In this document: positions 8,726-15,069 of the stretch, in pieces
Numbering within the stretch: position 1 is the first letter of the stretch
How the letters are laid out: every line of letters starts with the position of its first letter
NCBI GenBank assembly: GCA_002345745.1
Contig: DDWQ01000008.1
Location: 1-19,265, forward strand
DNA: 19,265 bases
Reading direction: 5' to 3'
Source: Candidatus Moranbacteria bacterium UBA2282
Lineage (GTDB): Bacteria; Patescibacteriota; Minisyncoccia; Moranbacterales; UBA2206
The notes under the pieces: model-generated
The model's database searches: none
What the model was told of the DNA's origin: nothing
Seen by the model: only the letters and a program-made list of their open reading frames with translations
Translations under genes and position numbers: made by a program

Positions 8726-9097
8726 TTAATCTTTAGAAACAAAATACAATTCTATCAAAAATATTCCCGCTAATAACAGCAACCCATCCCACCAAATCAA
8801 TATCCGCAAACTTTGCAAAATCAAAAGTCCAACTGCAAATAATGCTAACAGCATCCCTTGCCGAAAACTAAGACCAACATTTGAAAAAGCATTATCCGCA
8901 TCCACTTGTTTTTTTCTCAGCCACAACAATAATAAATTAAAAAAACCACTTAGTGCAAAAAATAGACTGCCAAAAAATAGCAACTTTCCAGCCAGTCCGG
9001 ATGAATCATAGTCAACCAATCTGACCACAAAAATAAATGCGACAAGTGCTAGCAATGCCACAAGGCGTATTCCCCAAATATATGATCGTAGAGTCAT
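8726..9097 (-). CDS. Small four-helix membrane protein of unknown function
   Basis: I do not recognise this 123-residue protein. It has about four hydrophobic helices (residues 8-28, 35-60, 80-97, 99-118) with a basic loop (LRKKQVDADN) between the second and third, and no visible catalytic motif. AAAGG lies 7 nt before the ATG, one of the few good SD sites in the window, and a strong promoter lies upstream. gyrB follows in the same direction after 99 nt, so this is probably the first gene of a gyrB transcript. Small membrane proteins of this kind are common as hypotheticals in CPR genomes, but I cannot assign a role. Confidence 0.7.
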   Translation of the reverse strand: MTLRSYIWGIRLVALLALVAFIFVVRLVDYDSSGLAGKLLFFGSLFFALSGFFNLLLLWLRKKQVDADNAFSNVGLSFRQGMLLALFAVGLLILQSLRILIWWDGLLLLAGIFLIELYFVSKD

Positions 9098-9155
9098 AAT
9101 AAGACCTTTGTTTTTTTATTTTCCTTCTATACCGAGATATCTTCTCTATTTATCT

Positions 9156-9184
9156 ATTATACATTATTTTATAAATTATTGCAA
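9156..9184 (-). promoter_or_regulatory. Promoter of the membrane protein / gyrB unit
   Basis: On the minus strand TTGCAA (9179-9184), a 17-nt spacer and a perfect TATAAT (9156-9161). The expected start is near 9149, giving a leader of about 50 nt that includes the AAAGG ribosome-binding site. Confidence 0.7.
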
Positions 9185-9216
9185 AGGCTTAAACAAGGTA
9201 AAATTAATATAAAATC

Positions 9217-9241
9217 AAAAAACAGCCCAAATGAACTGTTT
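9217..9241 (-). terminator. Terminator of the tRNA cluster
   Basis: On the minus strand AAACAGTTC (9241-9233), loop ATTT and GGGCTGTTT (9228-9220) form a 9-bp stem with two G-T pairs, followed by further T residues. It sits 20 nt after the 3' end of tRNA-Asp. Confidence 0.75.
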
Positions 9242-9260
9242 CTGCATATTTTGTTCAAAG

Positions 9261-9334
9261 CGGGGCCGGCCGGATTCGAACCGGTGACCTTCTCCGTGAC
9301 AGGGAGACACTCTAACCAACTGAGCTACGACCCC
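9261..9334 (-). tRNA. tRNA-Asp (GTC)
   Basis: The 74-nt sequence folds into a full cloverleaf: acceptor GGGGTCG/CGGCCCC with one wobble pair, D arm GCTC/GAGT, anticodon arm TCTCC-CTGTCAC-GGAGA with anticodon GTC, T loop TTCGAAT and discriminator G. CCA is not encoded, so it must be added after transcription. It is the last gene of the tRNA cluster, and the homing endonuclease ORF ends 15 nt before it. Confidence 0.95.
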
Positions 9335-9349
9335 GCCTTAAACAAAATC

Positions 9350-10033
9350 TTATAATATACCTTGCTTGGTTTTCAATATATATTTTTCAAATACAACTTT
9401 TTTTCTTGATAAAAACAGACTATCACTCTGCTTATACATAAAGTCGTAAAGCTTCTTGCTGTCATTGACTGAATAATGTAATCTAAATGCTCCATCCCTA
9501 TTATACAATGTTCCACCGAATATACCAGCCAATTTTTTCAAATTTATATGCAATTTTTCCAAAAATTCCCTACTGCCTGATGTAAATCCAGCTAACAATG
9601 TGGTGCTCAACTTATCACCCCTATTTGCTCTTTTATATTTCGGAGTACATACATTACCATCTCCATCAAAATATCCTCTCACAAAATGATGAAAATATTT
9701 TTTAGGAACTTTTGGTAGTTTAACTGTGTTACTCTTTCTAGGCATCATGCCTAATGAAATTAAATCTTCAAACATAATCTTGCTACCTATTTGCAAACGA
9801 TATGCAGTTTTCCATGCGTCTCTTGTTTTGCGCACAGAAATCTTGTGATTAGAATTTAAAGCTTTTCTAATTTTAACCAAAATATTTCTATCCGTAATAT
9901 GAAATTCTATAAAATGAGCTCCGCGACTGTTTTTAATCATACAACCATCAGCAACAAAAAAACCCAACACATACGCCATTTCAGGCGACCATTGTTTGAA
10001 AAAATTTTCATTTTTTATTTTTTGTATTGGCAT
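9350..10033 (-). CDS. LAGLIDADG homing endonuclease between two tRNA genes
   Basis: The 227-residue product carries two LAGLIDADG-type helices, AYVLGFFVADG (residues 20-30) and HFVRGYFDGDGN (116-127), with candidate catalytic acids Asp29 and Asp125 about 95 residues apart. This is the single-chain, two-motif monomer layout. Such enzymes cut long asymmetric sites and spread their own gene, usually inside introns or inteins. Here the ORF appears free-standing: the flanking tRNAs are intact and uninterrupted, and no protein flanks it that could be an intein host. It fills the spacer between tRNA-Met and tRNA-Asp almost exactly. Its ATG is 6 nt after the tRNA-Met discriminator base and its stop 15 nt before tRNA-Asp. 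There is no SD and no room for a promoter, so it must be expressed from the tRNA transcript. A transcriptional-regulator role (WhiA-like) is unlikely because no helix-turn-helix is apparent. Confidence 0.85.
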   Translation of the reverse strand: MPIQKIKNENFFKQWSPEMAYVLGFFVADGCMIKNSRGAHFIEFHITDRNILVKIRKALNSNHKISVRKTRDAWKTAYRLQIGSKIMFEDLISLGMMPRKSNTVKLPKVPKKYFHHFVRGYFDGDGNVCTPKYKRANRGDKLSTTLLAGFTSGSREFLEKLHINLKKLAGIFGGTLYNRDGAFRLHYSVNDSKKLYDFMYKQSDSLFLSRKKVVFEKYILKTKQGIL

Positions 10034-10039
10034 ATCTCG

Positions 10040-10113
10040 TAGCAGGAAAGAGATTCGAACTCTTGACCTCAGCGTTATGAGTGCTGTGCTCTAACCAACT
10101 GAGCTATCCTGCC
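10040..10113 (-). tRNA. tRNA-Met (CAT), elongator type
   Basis: The 74-nt cloverleaf has acceptor GGCAGGA/TCCTGCT (G1-T72 wobble), D arm GCTC/GAGC, anticodon arm CAGCA-CTCATAA-CGCTG with anticodon CAT, T arm AAGAG/CTCTT and discriminator A. The anticodon-stem closing pair 31-39 is an A-C mismatch. CCA is not encoded. A CAT anticodon could also belong to a lysidine-modified tRNA-Ile2, but the ACTCATAA loop context and the adjacent fMet gene fit elongator Met better. Confidence 0.85.
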
Positions 10114-10134
10114 ACACTTTTATTTTTAACCAAG

Positions 10135-10206
10135 TTGCGGGGGTAGGATTCGAACCTACAACCTCATGGTTATGAGCCACGCGAGCTGCCATTGCTCCAC
10201 CCCGCT
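10135..10206 (-). tRNA. Initiator tRNA-fMet (CAT)
   Basis: The 72-nt cloverleaf has acceptor AGCGGGG/CCCCGCA with an unpaired A1-A72 (the hallmark initiator mismatch, C1-A72 in E. coli), the A11-T24 purine-pyrimidine pair in the D stem, anticodon arm CGTGG-CTCATAA-CCATG and T loop TTCGAAT. The usual three G-C pairs at the base of the anticodon stem are reduced to two, because position 29-41 is T-A. CCA is not encoded. It is the first gene of the cluster, about 58 nt after the predicted transcription start. Confidence 0.93.
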
Positions 10207-10270
10207 ATAATTTCTAGTCTTTCTTTTCCAACTTCAAACCATAGCTAAACAAGCCATAAACTTATAATCT

Positions 10271-10299
10271 ATTATAATCAAACTAACGCCTAATGTCAA
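10271..10299 (-). promoter_or_regulatory. Perfect consensus promoter of the tRNA cluster
   Basis: On the minus strand TTGACA (10294-10299), exactly 17 nt, then TATAAT (10271-10276): both boxes match the sigma-70 consensus fully. The TGA stop codon of the HEPN-like gene (10296-10298) lies inside the -35 box. Confidence 0.9.
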
Positions 10300-10823
10300 T
10301 CAAGTACCTGATAACTCCTTAGAAGCTCTTCAAATTGCCCTAAAGCTATTTCAGCATCTTCCTTGCTTACCACAAAACTTTCATCATGAATAATTCTATT
10401 TCTTGTTTCATGCGCCTGTTTCATACCCTCAATATTCACAATGTGATTAATGGGAATATTGGTCAATCTCTCACCAAAATTATCACCCTTATATCCCATT
10501 CGGCCTATCAAATCATCAATAAAAGCATCTGCTTGGATAATGGCCACTTTATAGTCTGTTTCATTATTGCTTTCCAGTTTTTGCCTAATATCTTGCCAAA
10601 TTTTTCTAGCTTGTTTCTTTTTAGTTGTAAACTCTCGCGGAACATTCATACCAGTCAATGTTGAACGCAAACTTCCACCCAAACCAACTTTTATTAAAAG
10701 TAAAATAATATCCACAAATAATATGATGGTATAAATCCCAACTAAAAATTTTATCAGTGAAAAAAATCCTGAATGATAAAAAATTATTAAATCATTATAA
10801 GCGATTGCTATGAAATCTTCCAT
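10296..10823 (-). CDS. Membrane-anchored HEPN-like protein of unknown function
   Basis: The 175-residue product has a hydrophobic segment at about residues 20-47 followed by a cytoplasmic helical part. The C-terminal half contains RNRIIH (141-146), which fits the R-x4-6-H signature of HEPN domains, preceded by a helix with DDLI (103-106) and followed by a long acidic helix (SKEDAEIALGQFEELLRSYQ). HEPN domains are often RNases in defence or toxin systems, but many are non-catalytic and no partner antitoxin or nucleotidyltransferase gene is adjacent. The call rests on motif and helix layout only. It starts 13 nt after the gatA stop, so it is the last gene of the ligA-gatC-gatA unit. AGAAG adjoins the ATG. 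Confidence 0.6.
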   Translation of the reverse strand: MEDFIAIAYNDLIIFYHSGFFSLIKFLVGIYTIILFVDIILLLIKVGLGGSLRSTLTGMNVPREFTTKKKQARKIWQDIRQKLESNNETDYKVAIIQADAFIDDLIGRMGYKGDNFGERLTNIPINHIVNIEGMKQAHETRNRIIHDESFVVSKEDAEIALGQFEELLRSYQVLD

Positions 10824-10836
10824 ACTTCTAGATTTT

Positions 10837-12339
10837 TTAGTTTTGTTTATTTATTTCATACGCGTGTGCCGCTCGCAATAAATTTTCTTCATCAAACCAC
10901 TTGCCCATCAATTGAAACCCTTGCGGTAATTTTTTTCCGTCCACTTCTACTTCTCCGCCTCGGCTTGACGAAGCGTCAGCCTGAGTCGAGACGGGAGGTC
11001 CTGGAACAGAAATCGCTGGAACACCTACGATGTTTGCTGTAATTGTAAAAATATCTTCCAAATACATCTGAATTGGATCAGCGGTTTTTTCTCCAAACTT
11101 GAAAGCTGGACTAGGAGTAGTCGGCGTCAAAATTAAATCCACTTCGGAAAAAGCTTTTTCAAAATCCTGCTTAATCAATGTTCGCACTTTTTGTGCACGC
11201 AGATAATAGGCGTCATAGTAACCTGAAGAAAGTGCATAAGTGCCGAGCATAATTCTTCTTTTTGGTTCTGCTCCAAATCCATATCTTCGAGAATCCAGAT
11301 ATGTCTCAATCAAATTTCTATCCTCTGGCACAAAATCTAGTGTTGTATCCTCATGGTCGGCTGCCTGCATACCATATCGTATTCCATCATATTTAGCTAA
11401 ATTAGAACTCACTTCGCATGGCATAATAATATAATAAACTGGCAGTGAATATTTTGCGTGTGGCAATTCAATTTCCCTAATCTCAGCACCCAGCTCTTCA
11501 TACTTTTCAATAACTTTTTCAAAAGAAGTTTTAGCACCTCCCGTTAATTTTTCCCGATATTCTTTTACTACACCAATCTTAAGATCAGAGACTTCGCCTG
11601 TTAAATATTTCGTATAATCCTTGGCTGGACTTTGTGCACTAGTTCCGTCCATTCTATCTTCTCCAGCAATCACACTTAAAACTATAGCAACATCTTCAAC
11701 TGTGTTTGCTATTGGTCCAATTTGATCCAAACTGGAAGCCATAGCCATCGCCCCATAGCGAGAAACACGACCATAGGTCGGTTTCAAACCAACCACACCA
11801 CAAAATGAGGCAGGTTGCCTAATTGAGCCACCTGTGTCAGTTCCAAGCGACCAGACAGCTTCGTCCGCTGCTACAACCGCAGCTGAACCACCTGAAGAGC
11901 CTCCGGGCACTCTTTCCAAATCCACTGGATTTTTGGTCGGTCCATAGGCACTTTTTTCTGTTGAAGATCCCATAGCAAATTCGTCCATATTAGTCTTGCC
12001 TAAGATAACAGCACCAGACTCTTTTAATTTTTTAATAACCGTCGCATCATAGGGTGCAATATAGTTATCTAATATTTTTGAAGCGGCGGTTGTTCGATAA
12101 CCTTCCACACAAATAATGTCCTTGATTGCTCCGGGAATTCCTTCCAAAATTCCAATTTCAATGCCAGTTGCAATTTTTTCATCGACCCTTCTCGCTTGTT
12201 CCATCGCCAGCTCCGTGGTCAGAGTTAAATAAGCATTTAGATCTTTATCTTGTTTTTCAATGCGTGCAAAATACTCTTCCGCTAATTGCACAGCAGTTAT
12301 CTCGTGGTTTATTAATTTATTGTGAAGTTCTTGTATCAT
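10837..12339 (-). CDS. gatA: Asp-tRNA(Asn)/Glu-tRNA(Gln) amidotransferase subunit A
   Basis: GatA releases ammonia from glutamine, which GatB uses to convert misacylated Asp-tRNA(Asn) or Glu-tRNA(Gln). The 500-residue amidase shows the full Ser-cisSer-Lys triad: Lys73 (GAIKD), Ser148 (PGGSSGGSAA) and Ser172 (GTDTGGSIRQPAS). Each is offset by six from Lys79, Ser154 and Ser178 of the S. aureus enzyme. The C-terminus keeps PAISVPG and LPQGFQLMGKWFDEENLLRA. Between these two, residues about 448-461 (PPVSTQADASSSRG) are an extra segment encoded by a GC-rich palindromic element. gatC lies immediately upstream; gatB is not in the window. There is no SD before the ATG. Expression is expected from the ligA promoter. 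Confidence 0.95.
   Translation of the reverse strand: MIQELHNKLINHEITAVQLAEEYFARIEKQDKDLNAYLTLTTELAMEQARRVDEKIATGIEIGILEGIPGAIKDIICVEGYRTTAASKILDNYIAPYDATVIKKLKESGAVILGKTNMDEFAMGSSTEKSAYGPTKNPVDLERVPGGSSGGSAAVVAADEAVWSLGTDTGGSIRQPASFCGVVGLKPTYGRVSRYGAMAMASSLDQIGPIANTVEDVAIVLSVIAGEDRMDGTSAQSPAKDYTKYLTGEVSDLKIGVVKEYREKLTGGAKTSFEKVIEKYEELGAEIREIELPHAKYSLPVYYIIMPCEVSSNLAKYDGIRYGMQAADHEDTTLDFVPEDRNLIETYLDSRRYGFGAEPKRRIMLGTYALSSGYYDAYYLRAQKVRTLIKQDFEKAFSEVDLILTPTTPSPAFKFGEKTADPIQMYLEDIFTITANIVGVPAISVPGPPVSTQADASSSRGGEVEVDGKKLPQGFQLMGKWFDEENLLRAAHAYEINKQN
10957..10998. repeat. GC-rich palindromic element inserted in frame in gatA
   Basis: CTCGGCTTGACG and CGTCAGCCTGAG flank AAG and pair with one bulge on each side, giving a hairpin centred near 10972. 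The continuation TCGAGACGGGAGG runs to 10998. The 42 nt add about 14 codons and keep the frame. GC content is far above the surrounding AT-rich DNA. Confidence 0.7.
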
Positions 12340-12349
12340 AAACTATACA

Positions 12350-12458
12350 AATTTTAAATTAGAAATTAAAAATTTTAAATCAATCCTAATTGCCTAAATT
12401 TTTAAATTAAAACATTTTAAATTCATTTTAAATTTCAAATTTAGCCTTTAAAATTAAA
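12350..12458. repeat. AT-rich spacer repeat, copy A (gatC-gatA)
   Basis: This is nearly identical to copy B at 12751-12851. They differ by one indel of about 7 nt (extra AT near 12367-12373) and one base in a T run near 12400. The non-AT words CAATCCTAATTGCCTAAATT and TTTCAAATTTAGCCTTTA are identical in both. It overlaps the gatC stop codon. Confidence 0.9.
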
Positions 12459-12735
12459 GTACGCTTTTTACTTTATCAAAATTATCCTTTCTATCTGGAA
12501 ATAAATTTATCACCGCAGATTTATTTTCAAAATCAATTTGCGCATCTTCCCGCAGGCGATTTTCCATTCCCGTAATATGCGCCGTTGGGGAAACGCCTGT
12601 CACATCCACTTCTTTCAATTCAGAAATCCAATCCAAAATCGACGAAATATCCTTGGAATATATTTCCACTTCTTTTTCACTCAAGCCTATTCTAGCTAGC
12701 CCCGCAATATGTTGGACTTCTTCTTTAGTAATCAT
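12454..12735 (-). CDS. gatC: Asp-tRNA(Asn)/Glu-tRNA(Gln) amidotransferase subunit C
   Basis: GatC wraps around GatA and GatB and stabilises the GatCAB amidotransferase. The 93-residue length is typical. The N-terminus ITKEEVQHIAGLARIGLSEK matches the family pattern (v..iA.LArl.l.eeE), followed by a helix with ILDWISELKEVDVTGVSPTA and the extended LREDA segment (residues about 61-65) that packs on GatA. It precedes gatA across a 114-nt gap consisting almost only of an AT-rich repeat. The same repeat separates it from ligA. No SD precedes the ATG. Confidence 0.93.
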   Translation of the reverse strand: MITKEEVQHIAGLARIGLSEKEVEIYSKDISSILDWISELKEVDVTGVSPTAHITGMENRLREDAQIDFENKSAVINLFPDRKDNFDKVKSVL

Positions 12736-12750
12736 ATAATTGAAATTTTC

Positions 12751-12851
12751 AATTTTAAATTAGAAATTTTAAATCAATCCTAATTGCCTAAATTTTAAAT
12801 TAAAACATTTTAAATTCATTTTAAATTTCAAATTTAGCCTTTAAAATTAAA
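12751..12851. repeat. AT-rich spacer repeat, copy B (ligA-gatC)
   Basis: This is the direct-repeat partner of 12350-12458, in the same orientation. It fills the gap between the ligA stop and the gatC start, ending 4 nt before the ligA stop codon. Confidence 0.9.
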
Positions 12852-12855
12852 TTTT

Positions 12856-14964
12856 TTATTTTATCATCTCCCCAAATTCCTTCTCACCAATAATTTTAAC
12901 TCCCAGCAATTTAGCTTTCTGAAATTTGCTTCCGGGGTTTTCACCTGCCAAAACAAAACTAGTGTTCTTGCTAACTGAGGAGGAAACACTGCCACCTTCT
13001 TTTCTAATAATATCTTTTACCACGTCCCTTGTAAAGCCCGCTAGCTCACCGGTCAAAACAACCGTCAGCCCTTCCAATTTTCCCTTTCCCTCCTTCACCC
13101 CCTTGACCCCCTTTTCACCAAGCAAAATCTCCACCCCAGCCATCTTCATTCTTTCTAAAATTTCCAGATTTTTTTCACTAGAAAACCAAGTCGCAATGCT
13201 CTCCGCCGACTTTTCACCAATCCCTTTGATATTTCTCCAATCCTCCACCGTAATTTTTGGAAAAAATGCAATCACATCTTTTATATTTTTGATTTTTAAT
13301 TCCATTCTAATTGCCTGAGCAATTAAAATGGCAGTTTCTTCCCCCGCATGCCGAATTCCCAAGGCAAAAATGAATTTTTCCAAAGTTATTTTTTTGCTCG
13401 CCTCAATAGCGCTAATCAAATTTTGTGCTGATTTCTCTGCAAAACGTTCTAATGGTTTCAAGTCGCCCGCTGTCAATTCAAAAATATCCGAAAAATCAGA
13501 AACTAAACCCTCTTCCATCAAATGTTCCACGATACTTTCTCCCAAACCATCAATATTAAAACCTTTTTTGGAAACAAAATGAATTATTTTCTCCATTTCA
13601 ACCGCATAACAATTCTGATTCAAGCAATAATGTGCCGCACTCGTCTTGCCTATACCGCCTCTACCTCCTTTACCTCCTACAATTTCTTTTTCCACCCTTC
13701 CACCACAAATTGGGCAAATTTTTGGCATATGAAAGACTCTTTCTTTGCCTGTTCGCAATCCTTGTATCGTTTCTACAATTTCTGGAATAACATCACCCGC
13801 CTTTCTAATCACCACTGTGTCGCCAATGCGAATGTCCAACCGTTCAATTTCATCGGCGTTATGCAATGTGGCACGCGAAACGACTGAACCCGCCACAGAA
13901 ACTGGACGCAAATGAGCGACAGGCGTCAACGCACCTGTTCTCCCAACTTGCACAGAAATGTCTTCCACGATAGTTGTGGTTTTTTCCGCTGGAAACTTAT
14001 ACGCCACTCCCCAGCGCGGACTTTTGCCTGTATGTCCCAGTGTTTCCTGAGTTTTTCGTGAATTTATTTTAATAGCCACCCCATCAATACCATAATTCTG
14101 ACTATCTTTTTTATTAATCCAATCTTGATAATATTCTTCAATTTCAGAAATATTTTTACATAACCGCGATTCCTTATTCACATTAAACCCCAAGTCTTTT
14201 AAAAGTTGCAATTCTTCCATCTGTGTTTGCGGAAAATCCAAGCCTTGCAAAAAATCAATGTCATAGATGAAACTGTCCAGATGCCTCGCAGCGGCAATTT
14301 TTGGATCAAGTTGTCTGATGGATCCAGCGGCGGCATTTCTTGAATTAGCAAACGGTGTTTCGCCCTTTTTTTCTCGTTGCTTATTTATTCGCTGCAATTC
14401 TCTTTTGCTCAACCAACATTCACCCACAAAAACTCCGCTAACATTTTGCTTGAGTTTGAGTGGAATGCTATAAATCGTCTTCAAGTTTTCTGTAACATCC
14501 TCACCAATAACACCATCACCGCGTGTTGCCCCACGCACAAAAATTCCATTTTCATACGTCAAAATTATCTTCAAACCATCAATTTTAATCTCAGTCACAT
14601 ATTCCAATTCACCTACACCTCCTTTACCACCTTGACCTCCTTCCGACTTTTCCACCATCCGCTGAATTTTTTCATGCCATTTCCGCAATCCATCAAAACT
14701 AAACAAGTCATCAAACGACCATTGCCGAACTTGATGTTTCACTTTCTGAAATTTTGGGAGAGGTTGACCGCCAATTTTTTGCGTTGGTGAATCCACCAAT
14801 TTTAAATCGGGAAATTGTTCTTCCAAGCAGCGCAATTCATCCATCAATGAACTATAAATTTCATCAGTCACATCTGCCTTGTCCAAGACATGATAAACAT
14901 AGCGCAATTTATTGATTTCTTTGGAGAGTTTTTCTATGCGATTTTTCACTTCTTGTTTATCCAT
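12856..14964 (-). CDS. ligA: NAD-dependent DNA ligase
   Basis: LigA seals nicks during replication and repair using NAD+. The 702-residue protein has the Ia-domain NAD site (YVYHVLDKA, then DSPTQKIGG), the adenylated lysine Lys127 in EIKIDG, RGATRGDGVIGEDVT, FANSRNAAAGSIRQLD, IDGVAIKIN and WGVAYKFP. It also has the OB fold, a four-Cys zinc finger (Cys417, Cys420, Cys447, Cys452), HhH repeats (about 470-600) and a BRCT domain (about 630-702). Three stretches look inserted: GGQGGKGGVG (109-118), GGKGGRGGIG (430-439, inside the zinc-finger loop) and GEKGVKGVKEGKGK (616-629, before BRCT). All come from the same 9-nt purine repeat. A TGATATAAT box lies 6 nt before the ATG, so the mRNA is probably leaderless. 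gatC and gatA follow. Confidence 0.96.
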   Translation of the reverse strand: MDKQEVKNRIEKLSKEINKLRYVYHVLDKADVTDEIYSSLMDELRCLEEQFPDLKLVDSPTQKIGGQPLPKFQKVKHQVRQWSFDDLFSFDGLRKWHEKIQRMVEKSEGGQGGKGGVGELEYVTEIKIDGLKIILTYENGIFVRGATRGDGVIGEDVTENLKTIYSIPLKLKQNVSGVFVGECWLSKRELQRINKQREKKGETPFANSRNAAAGSIRQLDPKIAAARHLDSFIYDIDFLQGLDFPQTQMEELQLLKDLGFNVNKESRLCKNISEIEEYYQDWINKKDSQNYGIDGVAIKINSRKTQETLGHTGKSPRWGVAYKFPAEKTTTIVEDISVQVGRTGALTPVAHLRPVSVAGSVVSRATLHNADEIERLDIRIGDTVVIRKAGDVIPEIVETIQGLRTGKERVFHMPKICPICGGRVEKEIVGGKGGRGGIGKTSAAHYCLNQNCYAVEMEKIIHFVSKKGFNIDGLGESIVEHLMEEGLVSDFSDIFELTAGDLKPLERFAEKSAQNLISAIEASKKITLEKFIFALGIRHAGEETAILIAQAIRMELKIKNIKDVIAFFPKITVEDWRNIKGIGEKSAESIATWFSSEKNLEILERMKMAGVEILLGEKGVKGVKEGKGKLEGLTVVLTGELAGFTRDVVKDIIRKEGGSVSSSVSKNTSFVLAGENPGSKFQKAKLLGVKIIGEKEFGEMIK
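13078..13119 (-). repeat. 9-nt purine micro-array in ligA, site 3 (shifted frame, G4-like)
   Basis: The coding strand reads as units like AAGGGGGTC, AAGGGGGTG, AAGGAGGGA, encoding GEKGVKGVKEGKGK. The same unit appears one base out of frame compared with the other three sites. Four runs of at least three G with loops of 4, 7 and 3 nt meet the canonical G-quadruplex pattern. Confidence 0.75.
13648..13680 (-). repeat. 9-nt purine micro-array in ligA, site 2
   Basis: The coding strand reads GTA-GGAGGT-AAA-GGAGGT-AGA-GGCGGT-ATA-GGC, encoding VGGKGGRGGIG inside the zinc-finger loop between Cys420 and Cys447. Confidence 0.75.
14611..14640 (-). repeat. 9-nt purine micro-array in ligA, site 1
   Basis: The coding strand reads GGAGGT-CAA-GGTGGT-AAA-GGAGGT-GTA-GGT, encoding GGQGGKGGVG just before the nucleotidyltransferase motif EIKIDG. 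Confidence 0.75.
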
Positions 14965-14970
14965 ACAATC

Positions 14971-14979
14971 ATTATATCA
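14971..14979 (-). promoter_or_regulatory. Extended -10 promoter of ligA, predicted leaderless
   Basis: TGATATAAT on the minus strand (TATAAT at 14971-14976) ends 6 nt before the ATG at 14964. No good -35 is seen 16-18 nt upstream, so the TG extension may compensate. Transcription is expected at or next to the A of the start codon. Confidence 0.65.
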
Positions 14980-15010
14980 CATAACCTCAACAGACCTTAA
15001 GAGTTCTAGC

Positions 15011-15039
15011 AAAAAAACAGAGCTATATAGCACTGTTTT
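15011..15039 (-). terminator. Terminator of the pilus operon
   Basis: On the minus strand AAAACAG (15039-15033) pairs with CTGTTTT (15020-15014). An inner GCT/AGC pairing lies beyond a T-T mismatch, and further T residues follow. It lies 31 nt after the PilX-like stop and separates the pilus operon from ligA. Confidence 0.8.
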
Positions 15040-15069
15040 CCATAAAATTTTGGTCACAACTGTGCAATT

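Noticed and set aside
9261..10113. The homing endonuclease ORF as an intron inside a tRNA gene
   Set aside because: tRNA-Met and tRNA-Asp each fold completely and without interruption on either side of the ORF, so nothing needs splicing.
12340..12358. TATAGT near the gatA ATG as another leaderless promoter
   Set aside because: It is only 2 nt from the ATG, too close for initiation at or before the start codon, and lacks a -35 box.
12350..12851. AT-rich copies around gatC as ends of a transposon
   Set aside because: They are direct, not terminally inverted, contain no transposase, and gatC belongs to the gatCA unit in its usual order.
12926..13887. Plus-strand ORFs opposite ligA
   Set aside because: They are antisense shadows of the HhH, zinc-finger and OB regions, with no recognisable protein signature.
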